64,000 nt of DNA from Clytia hemisphaerica (lineage: Eukaryota; Cnidaria; Hydrozoa; Leptothecata; Clytiidae): assembly GCA_902728285.1 (NCBI GenBank), contig CACVBU010000964.1:466242-530241 (forward strand). Direction: 5' to 3'. Every line of letters starts with the position of its first letter. Positions within the stretch are counted from its first letter, which is position 1. The notes under the pieces are model-generated. The model was not told the DNA's origin and made no database searches. It saw only the letters and a list, made by a program, of their open reading frames with translations. The position numbers and the translations under genes were made by a program. Positions 1 to 9,770 of this stretch are shown piece by piece.

Positions 1-260
1 ATGCAATTGGTTCTTTTCGCATGACGACGGGCCTACATTGTCCAGAGTTGCCCGTCGTTAGGAAGATTCATTGTGACGTCACTTTTTCAAAGGAAAATGA
101 ACAATGCGTTGACATCATTTCTCTCATTTTTTATTTCTGACGTCAGAAATTATAGCAATTTTTTATCTCTTCTTACGCTTGTTTTTTCTGCTTTATTTCC
201 CTATTTTTCCTGGATAAAGCGCTAAAAATCAATCAAAGTTGAAGGAAACGGTTAACAAAT
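1..260. other. Non-genic edge of the window
   Basis: No coding sequence is apparent. TGACGTCA occurs at 74-81 and a similar GACGTCAG follows near 139. A short inverted CCCGTCGT/ACGACGGG pair lies within the first 60 bases and may be the end of an element that starts outside the window. Confidence 0.4.
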
Positions 261-394
261 ACAATAATGACCGGTTAGTGAGGGCTGTACTGAAAATATT
301 GCCCTCGGTCAACGCAACAACCTCGCAAGCTCGGTCGTTACTTGACCTCGGGCAATATTTCTCAGTACAGCCCTCACTAACCGGTCATTATTGT
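261..394. repeat. Palindromic MITE-like element
   Basis: Arms at about 261-314 and 340-394 are inverted copies with few mismatches, beginning ACAATAATGACCGGTTAG and including GGGCTGTACTGA. The centre is a short CTCG-rich loop. A small open frame across it is a by-product of the palindrome and not a gene. No target duplication was identified. Confidence 0.75.
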
Positions 395-1198
395 ATTATT
401 ATCTATAAAAAATTGGTGAAGTCATTATTTAATTTTGTTTTGTTTATTGGTTCATTTATTCGCAGAAAGCTTCTTGTTAGGATATTAACTTATACCCGCC
501 CTGGAAATCCTGCATCGCCATACAGCTTTCCAATGATCGAAGTTAAGTAACACACAACATAGAGAGCGCTAGGATATGATATAACGTGTGCGTAGAAACA
601 GTCACAAGCAGGATGATGAATATGAAACCGTTTAAACATTTTTCATTTGTGAAAAGCATGGGACGTGGGTAGAAATTTTCTGTGAGAGATTATAATTAAC
701 ACTAGGCAATCCTATCGATAGATAGGAGATCACAAGATCACTAAAACAGGGAATAGTTTAGGAGAGGCGTGATAAATTCGGGTGGAGTAAGCAGTGGCGG
801 AGATGTTTACAGTGTTCCAAAACTCTACCGGCAATTTTTTTCCAGTAAACCGCCCTGACGCCCAAACTCTTTCCCGCGTTTACTGACCTATAAACGGACG
901 ATAGTATCGTATAGATTAACACGGATCAGTTAAAGAAATCGATTTCGAAAAGCTGAGTAAACATTTCAGTTTCATTTTATTTTGAGCCGCTGTAAACTTT
1001 TTCCGACCGGGTGCTAAGGTTTCCATTCAGCAGGCATACAGAAGTAAAAAATATGACGAGGAAAGTCTCACTGCTTACGAATACTTTATTTCTGAAGATA
1101 TCTTTTCGTTAGTGGACATTTTCCCGCATTTCCCATATCCTCCACGTATTTGGTAGCCTGCACGCACCCCCTCTGACATGTTTTAATCAATAGACCTT
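395..1198. other. Intergenic, nothing recognised
   Basis: Both strands were read. No coding exon with splice sites, no RNA gene and no repeat structure could be supported here. Confidence 0.4.
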
Positions 1199-1361
1199 AT
1201 CGGAGTTTTTGATTTTTCTAAAAAAGCGATGCAATTGTGGGACTGTTTCGGGAGTATTACGATAGAATTCCCTCGAGAAATTCCTAAGAGATTTCTAGGG
1301 GTAATACTCCCGAAACAATCCCACAATGCATCGCTTTTTTAGAAAAATCAAAAACTCCGAT
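1199..1361. repeat. Long hairpin MITE
   Basis: Two nearly perfect inverted arms of about 70 bp, beginning ATCGGAGTTTTTGATTTTTC and ending with its complement at 1361. The loop is short (about 1270-1295). Flanking text (GCACGCACCCCCTCTGA before it, a GGGGATGCGCGC phrase after it) recurs in part near 26175, so a larger family may be involved. Confidence 0.8.
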
Positions 1362-2411
1362 GAGTTCTATTCTGGGGATGCGCGCATTTGGAGAATGGAC
1401 CTTTATATGCGTTTTCAACATTACGCCGTTGTTTTTCTATCCTGCAAAAAGTAGAGCGTCCTTTATGTGAGTTTCTTGTTGGCGGTGGCTTTCAATATTA
1501 TCGAACAACGGAGCGTATCAAAAGTACAACTTCCTATTAGAGAGCGTTAATATGTATTCCCTTACTTTGTTTAAAATTCTTCTGAAAATAACAACAACAC
1601 ATCAGTAACGGGAAATATAAATTTTCATTTGCGAGTGAAGTTGCAGGTAGCAGTGTAACATAATGAGAAAACTGTCACATTTCTCCTAGGCGATGAGTTG
1701 ATAACTGTTGATTAATGGTTCCTACGTAGCGCAGTGATCTAAACGTCCGATTTACCAAATATACTTCGAAAAGAAAATCATCATTTAAAAAATAACTCAA
1801 TCAATTAAACTTGGACACGTGAACAAATCTTACTATTGCTATTAATTATCGGTACACCATACACCACAAGTGCACTCATTCTAAGGCGAATCACCATTTG
1901 AACAGGTTTGACCATATTTTCACCACATCATTATGGTGCCTCCTGATCGGCCCATTACTTAACCACAGAGGAGAACATCAAATCTTCGATACTTAAGAAA
2001 GTTATAATATAGAGGTGACTTTTGAGCTCTTTGGATTTTGAAGAGTCCAAAGTACCATATATTTTTCTCGCAGTCTAATTATAGTTCTGCTAAATATAGC
2101 AGACATAATTGATTGCGCTTTAAAGCATACAGCTTCAGCCAGTGACAAGTTTATATCTTACAGTTTTAAAGCTTACATCGGCGTTCTCCGGAGCTATTAA
2201 TAAAATCTCAAAATTCAGCTTGGAAAATGTTTATTGGTATTTTAACCAATCCAAATTTCATTTTTTATATTCTGGTCAACGAAATGGAATATTCCAATGC
2301 GGCTATGCAAAAAAATTCATTTAGAATGGTCTGAAAGAATCAAGATCATTAAAGTCAGATTGAGGTCGAGGGAAAAATTGTGGTCTGTTGTCTGGTACAG
2401 GCAACAATCAA
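1362..2411. other. Intergenic, nothing recognised
   Basis: AT-rich, with only short chance frames. I see no exon with credible splice sites and no clear repeat. Confidence 0.4.
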
Positions 2412-2652
2412 ACACGTTTTTAATAAGAACAAACCATATAAGAACATCAGCCTTCGATGGCCAAAATCTTAAGAACAAGTTGAGAACTTTTTCAAACGTT
2501 GTACCCAATTTCTTAAGAAAATATACCAAAATACTCACAAAATGGTGAAATCAAGAACATATTAAGAACACTTTTAGGCTTAATACTCAAAAAATTAAGA
2601 ACATCTAAAAGGCTTCAAAAATTTTGGATGTTCTTATGAATAAAATAACGTG
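2412..2652. mobile_element. MITE, TTCTTATAA family (copy 1)
   Basis: The left end reads CACGTTTTTAATAAGAAC and the right end ATAACGTG. Between them is the family's internal text: repeated AAGAACA, a 'catcgaaggc' phrase and an AAAATGGTGAAA core. It matches the better preserved copy at 7072-7319 in architecture. The right end abuts TA, as expected for TA-targeting elements; the left flank is AA, so the duplication is decayed. Confidence 0.65.
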
Positions 2653-3003
2653 TAGTGTCGCTGATACAAAACAAAAGGGATTCCCCGGTAATCTCCATCA
2701 ACGTATCTAAACTTGATTATAAATATAAATGTAGAAAAGGCCAACAGATAATTAGATTAAAACGTTAGATGATTTGCCAATTCGAAGGTTTCGTTCTTAT
2801 TGATAAACATTATTGGGTAGTCTTGGTGGCTTATAAAGTTGCAGCGTAAGAGTCGTCAGCAGAAATCTTATGTTTTCAAACAAAGCCCTGTAAAATTTTG
2901 AAACGCTAGAACATTAACAGCCAAACGATGTTGGGCAAATGTACAGGAAAGACCACTGGACACCTTTTGTCAGCAGTTTTCTCAAAATACAATTGTATGC
3001 TCC
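2653..3003. other. Intergenic, nothing recognised
   Basis: No exon, RNA gene or repeat seen. Confidence 0.35.
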
Positions 3004-3100
3004 CCAGCCTGCACGCAACGTTGTTTCAACGTTCATATAACGTTATATGGACGTTTTTAACGTTGGATAAACGTTAAAACAACGTTGTGTGCCAGCTGGG
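3004..3100. repeat. Small MITE made of AACGTT units
   Basis: A 97-bp palindrome with ends CCAGCCTGCACGCAACGTTG and CAACGTTGTGTGCCAGCTGG. The interior is a chain of AACGTT-type palindromes. A sister copy lies at 23263-23356. Confidence 0.75.
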
Positions 3101-3715
3101 TCTAACCAATTATGTAGATACGCAGCCCTTAAGAAGAGAACTAAACCTACGCAGCAAAAAGCCAAGCACATGCTTTACACATAAACAAAAACAAAAATGA
3201 TCAAAAATACGATGTAAATAAATCTCGGTTTCCTCTCATCGGAGCTTTCATGACCTGGTTTTTCCATGCTTCACGGTGTCGTAAAACTAGGAATTGATTT
3301 TGATTCAAATAAATATTTGAGATTTGCTGAAGTTTATACACTTAATCCTTCCATGAATATCTATGGGTTGCGTTTGACCCAGGGAACGGGTTTTAAGAAC
3401 AAAAATTGACCATTTATTTGTAAAATTTTCTAGAAAGCTTAGGAATTCTCCTGCTCGGGTTGAAATTTGACGCACATTTTCATCCAAAAGTAATACCACA
3501 GATATATGAAAGACCGAAGGGCTAGATAGGCAACTTTGAGCTTTCTCCAGCAAAAAATAGTGAAGCAAAAATTTGACTTTTTAAATTTCGTGCCGATGGA
3601 TGAGGATAGGATCTATCATTTTAATTGTTTTCGGAGAGCGAGATCAAAAAAATTAGGCGGGGAACGCTATTTCGCATCTCCCAAACCAGTGAAATTGCTT
3701 TTTGTCACGTGATTT
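3101..3715. other. Intergenic, nothing recognised
   Basis: A minus-strand open frame of 87 codons near 3305-3568 has no splice context or recognisable content. A CCGAAGGGCTAGA phrase near 3513 is shared with the palindrome at 26484-26751. Confidence 0.35.
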
Positions 3716-3800
3716 CTATGGTAGGAAATCCTAACCAAAACTTGCTTCACTTTTCGATAAAGGCCGCGGGTCTAACCCTTCGGGCTTTACAGATCTGTGA
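3716..3800. repeat. Dispersed repeat (copy 1)
   Basis: The segment from GGTAGGAAATCCTA through GCCCTTCGGGCTTTACAGATCTG-type text is closely repeated at 9688-9770. Its CCCTTCGGGCTTTA part also forms the ends of the palindrome at 26484-26751. Confidence 0.65.
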
Positions 3801-4081
3801 GTAAAACCCCTACTTTCCGCGAGATTGAAGCATAGGGCGACAAGTTGATTGTCCTTAAATTATCAAATGTGTTTGTGTTTGTGCGCTAAAATTGAACTTA
3901 ATTGCTGATTAGTTACAATTTAACGAGCAAAATATTCTTGTTATTGAGTTGAGAAGAGTGCCTTTAATTGATGCTCTTTCGTTGGCAAATCAGCAACATA
4001 TGTTATTATCAATTTGTTTATTTGTGTATGTCAGCCCAGGCGACTCAACTTTATGATTGTACCCCGATACCTTTATTCTCT

Positions 4082-4376
4082 ATAAAGCCCGGGGGAGGGG
4101 GTGGTTGGAGGATGAGGAGTATGTGCGTATGGGACCTAAAAAAACCGACCCTTAGAGAGACAGATTTTTGCTGAAAAGGTGACTTTTAGAGAGACTTTTT
4201 TACAATTTTTTCACTCTAAACTAAAGTTTTTTTCTAAGAATCGTAAATTTTCCGACCCTTAGAGAGACTAATTTGAATTTTTCTGATTTTTGCAACCCTT
4301 AGAGAGACTTTGAAAGGTGAAAAAACTGACCCTTACCGTCCGCGCATACCCAGCACCCATTCTTGCCTAGTAAGTA
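4082..4376. repeat. G-tract-started element with CTTAGAGAGAC repeats
   Basis: It starts at a CCCGGGGGAGGGGGTGG tract and contains four or five copies of CCCTTAGAGAGAC spaced by 40-60 bp. It ends in ACCCTTACCGTCCGCGCATACC-like text that partly complements its GTATGTGCGTATGGG start. It is probably a non-autonomous element related in style to the one at 9016-9391. Confidence 0.5.
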
Positions 4377-5510
4377 CCCTCCCTCGAACTAAAGGATAGC
4401 AAAGGACCTCTGTGCAATTAGTGAAGTATCTTATAAAAACTTCAGCTCATCCCTACTCTATGACACCTAAAAATCTACAAAAAGAAATTAAAAAATATTC
4501 ATGCTCGTGTACAGCACGGTATCAAAGTAAACATTTCAATTCTTTTCAATTCAAACATTTTCTTATCTGATCAAATCTTAAATGCCTTTGATTGATTAGG
4601 GTGGGTGAAATGCACAATCAATATCAGAAAAATGTTGAAAACTTCAAATTAAATTTCAATTGAATTTCATTGCAATAATTAAAAGAAAAGACCGACAATG
4701 AACTCAAACGCACCCTTATACAATGCATTCCGAGGGTCTCGAAAAACCTATCCTTAAGGGCGGCACATGCCGTGGGTCAACCCATATGAGTACCACCCGA
4801 GTACCACCCCCGGGCCAAAGGTATGGTGAATTTACAGCCCTCCAGCGTAAAAAGAATTTAAACAATGGCCTTGGCAGTCGCCAATTCACATCTAAATTCA
4901 GAAATTGTTTACAAATTACACTATTATCGAAGTATTACCGTCGGGTGCTCTCTGAAGTTAGATTAATTATGATTGCATCCCTTTAAAAATGTCTTGTTGT
5001 TTTCATCGCTTGTTTCGTTACATTTGTTGACAGATTTAAATCAAATTTCTCTCTTCTTTCTAACTATACTTTAGCAATGAAATTATGAAAATTAAGACTT
5101 TATCTTTATTAACCATTATACAGTTGTCTGCAAACAAAATGCATGTAATTCCTATAATTTCATTCTAGAGTATTCTGATAAAAATTTGATGAATGGAAGA
5201 ATATTGACATTACACAGCCCGTATTAATCCTAAACGCCCACGGAAGAAAAATGAAACAAAGGAAATAATGTTCTACGTGCCTTTTGAAAATCTGTTTAAA
5301 TCTGTACCTGACTTCACCATACATCGTTTTATCATATTTGGCAAACGCGACCAATAATGACCCATACACCTTTTTTTATGGAAACCCTTTCAAGTCTTGG
5401 CTAAGCGGTCAAAATACACACGACTAAGAATATGATCAGACGTTTACGGTTTAGTATTGACTCGAGATGGTTTTTGTTACGGATAGGAACGGTTCATATT
5501 AAGCAGTTAT
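4377..5510. other. Intergenic, nothing recognised
   Basis: No gene supported. A GGG/CCC-rich phrase near 4800 resembles the ends of the G-tract elements but has no partner. Confidence 0.35.
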
Positions 5511-5617
5511 TGGACAAGGTCGAATCCAATATGCAAAAATATTGGGCGTGCGAGAAAAGATATTCGATATCTTTTCTCGTAGCCCAATATTTTTCATATT
5601 GGATGAGACTGCGTCCA
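5511..5617. repeat. Hairpin element
   Basis: Inverted arms TGGACAAGGTCGAATCCAAT and their counterpart ending at 5617 fold through a perfect ATATTCGATAT-type centre near 5560. The open frame across it is an artefact of the palindrome. Confidence 0.75.
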
Positions 5618-5790
5618 AATAAATGGTTTATTATCCGTTTATCGCTAAAACATTTCTCGTTTTCAAACATAATTCCAATTTATAAGCTCGTAAATCAGGT
5701 TTCTTGGTAGTTTTTTATTCAAAAGTCTTATTTTTATTTTGTGACGTAACGTCAAAAAGAAGATGCTCAATTGTCATTGAACTCGTTGTG

Positions 5791-6510
5791 TCTCGGGTGA
5801 GTTAGGGCGTGTCTAGATTTTTAAAAATCACAAATCCCGAATCCGCGACCAATAGCACCCATTCTCAGGGATTCATTTATGGATTTTTAGATGACCCATA
5901 CCTGAAGGTTTCAGGACCCGGTTGTTACGTAATTAAATATTAACCTAAAAATTAATTATTAAAGAAAGTGTGAATTATGACGTCATCAAATTATGACGTC
6001 ATAAATCGTAAATTAGCTCTAACTCTATAAGTACATGTCGAGTCTTTCTCAAATTTGGACCAAAGATGCATCTTAATGGTGTCAAACATTTCCACTGAAA
6101 AATATTTTGAAATTTTTGATGACGTCAGCACAAAATGCAAAAAATCGAAAAATGCAATTTTTTGCTGACGTCATCAAACCTTTCCTAAATTTTTTTTTCA
6201 AAAGGTTACATTTCAGTTAGATGCATCTTTGGTTTAAATTTGGGAAAGATTGGACATGTATTTTTAATATTATAGCGATTATACGATTTATGACGTCACC
6301 AAATTCGATCAAATTATGACGTCATGATTACAATTTCTTTATTGATTAATTTTTAGGTTAATATTTAATTACGTAAAAACCGGGTCCTGAAACTTTAATG
6401 TAAAGAGGTAATTTAGAGCCCTAAGTGGATCTCTGAATCTGGCTGCTATTGGTAGCGAAAACTTAGGGTAAACTGTTAGGTTTTTGAGACTTGCCCTAAG
6501 TCACTCGAGG
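5791..6510. mobile_element. 720-bp foldback with six TGACGTCA sites
   Basis: The ends TCTCGGGTGAGTTAGGGC and its complement at 6510 begin a foldback whose arms match over most of 300 bp with small indels. Perfect TGACGTCA octamers lie at 5978, 5994, 6120, 6166, 6291 and 6317, three per arm, and a seventh sits just outside at 6511. The octamer is the established CRE (CREB/ATF) consensus. Whether it is used here is unknown. No coding capacity. Confidence 0.8.
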
Positions 6511-6748
6511 TGACGTCAATTCTTGAAATATGTAGCCTCCATGGAAGCTATATATTCGAAAATATTGGACAGCAAAGAAGCCAATCAAATGTCGCTATTT
6601 ACGCGCGTCGGATAATAATGGTTCATACCGGAACGTTTGGGGGCAAGAAAATGGGAGTATTTCCGTTGAAAATAGTGGAGCGTAACTGTTACACCGATTG
6701 GTGTCTACATAGTGTTTCATCAGGACCGTTATGTCTGAACTTAGTCTG

Positions 6749-6931
6749 CACGTTTTTTTACAAGAACATCCAAAATTAATTGATTAATTAATTAATTTCA
6801 ACATTTTGCGAGTATTTTAGGCCATTTTCCTAAAAAATTGCGTGTTTTAGAGTCTGCAAAGCCTTAAAATGTTCTGAACTTGTTCTTAATATTTTGGCCA
6901 TCGAAGCCCTTTGTTCTTATAAAAAAACGTG
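6749..6931. mobile_element. MITE, TTCTTATAA family (short copy)
   Basis: Left end CACGTTTTTTTACAAGAACA, right end TGTTCTTATAAAAAAACGTG. It carries the internal TTTTGGCCATCGAAGCC phrase shared with the copies at 7072-7319 and 38331-38570. It is shortened relative to them. Confidence 0.7.
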
Positions 6932-7071
6932 TAGTCTAAAAGGATTCCCTGTTATAAATGACAAACGCAAAAACTCTAAAAAAGATGACTCGACATTCTA
7001 TGCTTCAAATTTTAATCGTAAAGTTGGCGAAATTTCTTCGTAAGCAAACATGTTTGTTTTAGCAAGATGTA

Positions 7072-7319
7072 CACGTTTTTTTTATAAGAACATTCAAAAT
7101 TTATGAAGCCTTTGGATGTTCTTAACTTTTTGAGTTCTAAGCCTAAAAAAGTTCTTAACATGTTCTTTTTTTCCCCATTTTGTGAGTATTTCTGTCCCTT
7201 TTGCTAACAAATCGGGTGTTTTAGAGTCGCGAAAGCCTTATAATGTTCTTAACTTGCTCTTAAGATTTTGGCCATCGAAGCCTTATGCTCATATATAGTT
7301 TGTTCTTATAAAGAACGTG
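7072..7319. mobile_element. MITE, TTCTTATAA family (best copy)
   Basis: It is flanked by TA on both sides (7070-7071 and 7320-7321). Ends are CACGTTTTTTTTATAAGAAC and GTTCTTATAAAGAACGTG. The interior has no coding potential. The TA duplication and short terminal inverted repeat fit a Tc1/mariner-type non-autonomous element. That class is inferred from structure only. Confidence 0.8.
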
Positions 7320-7321
7320 TA

Positions 7322-8089
7322 TGGGTTTGCTGATTGTGATTTGTTGTTTAAGCTCACAAGAGATATAAAACTTTGGCCAAGTGTCAAAAAGGAACTATCA
7401 GTCAGCACAACAAAAAATCATCCCATGACACGACATTTTCTTGTTTCACAATAACCGGCATTTCCATAAGGCACATTACAGAATAGACTTCCTCGTCATG
7501 AAGATGTCAATTCGGGCAATTTATCTCTCTTGATTAAAAACAGTCTGATTAAAAAAGAACATTGATGTAAACTAACAAATAAAACCCTGGAAATTAAGAA
7601 TTATTTAAGGAGCTACGTAGATAGAATTAAACTATCAATCCGTTAAAAAGGCTGATTGGTTTGAAACTTTCTATATTAGAAAAATATTTAATCTAAATAT
7701 CAGGACAAGTGTTTGAGAAAATCTATAAATCGTTATGACTTTAATTGCTCCCGATTGGTTTAAATTTGCGCAACTTCCCTGTGTAACCCTCCTGTTTGTT
7801 TTTCTGTTTTTTTTTTGTTTTTTTTTTATGTCTCTAATGTATCAAATATTGCTTGCTAAGTGGGAAATGAAAACAAAACTGTCCCCGCAGTTAATATACC
7901 GTCAACCAAAACAGTTTGGAAAATTAGAAACCAATATTTTTGTATTCTTAAAGGAAACAAGCAACATGCTGAATGGACCTACCTAATGATTAACATCAGA
8001 TGAAAATAAGGAAAAAGTGACAATAATTGTACAAAAATTCAGAATGGAAAAATAAAGCTTGTGTGTTGAATAATGTAAAATGGGAAAAA
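7322..8089. other. Intergenic, nothing recognised
   Basis: A plus-strand frame near 7735-7986 contains a long phenylalanine run created by a T-tract. It has no other support. Confidence 0.35.
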
Positions 8090-8645
8090 GGAATTTCCCC
8101 AAATACGAAAATCACTTAAACCATTCAGGCCCAAACAACCTTTTAAGCTTTTTTTGGCCCAAATTTGCCCAAAATAATTTTCCTTAAAAATCTGACTCCG
8201 TCACATTTTGGGCATTGCCATTTTGCATCATTGTGCAAAAAATCAGAAAAAATTATGAGTCAACATTGAGAAAAGCTATATTTTCTTATTTGGTTAAACG
8301 GAATTTCCCCAAAATAAGAAAATCCGTCTTTTAAGGCGAATAAGAATTTTCCGGGAAAAACCACTTCAGCCATTCTTTAGAGAATCTTGCCATCCATCTT
8401 TGTACAAAAAATCAGAAAAAAGTAATGACAGGATTTTGCACAAAGTCCAGAAAACCCTATTTTTAGGTAGTTTTTGGCCCAAATTTGCCCAAATAAATTT
8501 TTCTCAAAAATCGGGCTCCGTCACGTTCTGGGCATTGCCATTTTGCATCATTGTGCAAAAAATCAGGAAAAACTAATGAGCCAATCCTGAGAAAAGCTGG
8601 TAACAGACGGACGAACGAACGAACGGACGAACGGACGAAAGGACA
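8090..8645. repeat. Dispersed repeat with internal duplication and GACGAACG tail
   Basis: About 120 bp at 8158-8280 is repeated directly at 8468-8600; both contain GGGCATTGCCATTTTGCATC. It ends in a (GACGAACG)-like simple repeat at 8605-8640. An inverted relative lies at 63350-63480, where CGTCCGTTCGTCTGTTACCAG precedes the same text. No coding region. Confidence 0.7.
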
Positions 8646-8749
8646 TGGGTTAATTTATAGAGGAGGTAGGTCCAAAAAGTTTTCATTTACAGGAAGATAT
8701 TAGATTTTTGAAGTAAACAGTTTAATTTAGAAAGAAACTGACTGTTTTT

Positions 8750-8960
8750 TTTTTTTCAAGTGAAACATTTTGTGTATTTTTAAAGGAAAAAATATGGGTT
8801 TTTTTAAGGAAAATATATGTATTTTTAAAGGAAAACATTACATGTGTTTTTCTGAAGGAAATTTGCAGTATATCTAAAATAGAACATGTTTGTGAACTTT
8901 TAAAACGAAATGTTCCTAGCTACTTATTTTTTAAGAAAAATCATCTTGTAAGGGAGATTT
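8750..8960. repeat. Degenerate TATGTATTTTTAAAGGAAAA repeats
   Basis: Several imperfect units of 30-40 bp alternate a T-rich stretch with AAGGAAAA. The complement of this pattern (CCTTAAGAAATACAT) forms the tandem repeat at 27862-28060. Confidence 0.45.
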
Positions 8961-9015
8961 TATGCGTATTTCATAAGGAAAATGCGTACGCTTTAAGTAA
9001 TCAAACAGTAGAACC

Positions 9016-9391
9016 CCGGGGGGGGCACTCAAGGTAAATGACCTACCAGACGTTCGGCCCTTAAGGGTAGGTTTTTCGTAGTTCAGCTAGTGCACTGTAA
9101 GGGTAGGAAATTACAGAACTGCACTGAACTGCACTGTAAGGGTAGGAAATTTTGGTAAAAGGCCAATTTTTTGGTAAAATTATCACAAAATTGTTCAATT
9201 TTGGAGGAAAAATTCCACATTTTCTTGGAAAATTGCAAAAATTTTCGCCCTTACGGGCAAGAAATTTTGAAAAAGTGCACTGTAAGGGTATGATTTTTCA
9301 TGGAAATTCACTGCACTGTAAGGGTCCGATTTTAGAAGCCAAATTTTGGGCCGAACGTATGGTCGATTTCAGATCGAGTGCCCCCCCGGGA
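9016..9391. mobile_element. G-tract MITE with GCACTGTAAGGGTAGG repeats
   Basis: Terminal inverted repeats CCCGGGGGGGGCACTC and GAGTGCCCCCCCGGG enclose 376 bp. Inside, TGCACTGTAAGGGTA occurs several times and GTTCGGCCC/GGGCCGAAC form a second inverted pair near the ends. The open frame running through it is not a gene. Confidence 0.75.
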
Positions 9392-9687
9392 GTAGAACAT
9401 AATACAATGAAAATCGAGCCTCATTTCTTGAAATCGTGTCCGCCTTTGATTATCACCGGGAAAAACTTGAACTCAGTGGGTTTCAGAGGACGACCAACAA
9501 AACGCATGACGGCGTGCACGTGAGATTGAAATGAAACAAAAGGAAATTCTCCATAGATCTATATTGTAATCTCATTTAATGATTCTATTGTTTTCAAAAT
9601 GTAACAACCTTGTCATTAAGGTAAAACATGGACACAAAAGACAGAGTAATTTACAATCAAGGGTTTTTTTCATACGTCATTCGTGGT

Positions 9688-9770
9688 TTCTTTGGTAGGA
9701 AATCCTACCAAAATTTGCTTCACTGTTCGATAAAGGCTGCGGATCTAGCCCTTCGGGCTTTACAGATCTG
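9688..9770. repeat. Dispersed repeat (copy 2)
   Basis: Close copy of 3716-3800, with GGTAGGAAATCCTACC and GCCCTTCGGGCTTTACAGAT. Confidence 0.65.

Noticed and set aside
239..550. 103-codon plus-strand frame
   Set aside because: It runs through both arms of the palindrome at 261-394, so openness on one side mirrors the other. No splice sites or recognisable content.
7735..7986. 83-codon frame with a phenylalanine run
   Set aside because: The run is produced by T-tracts. There is no other coding signal.
9152..9523. 123-codon plus-strand frame
   Set aside because: It reads through the G-tract MITE and its GTAAGGGTA repeats; composition reflects the repeat.
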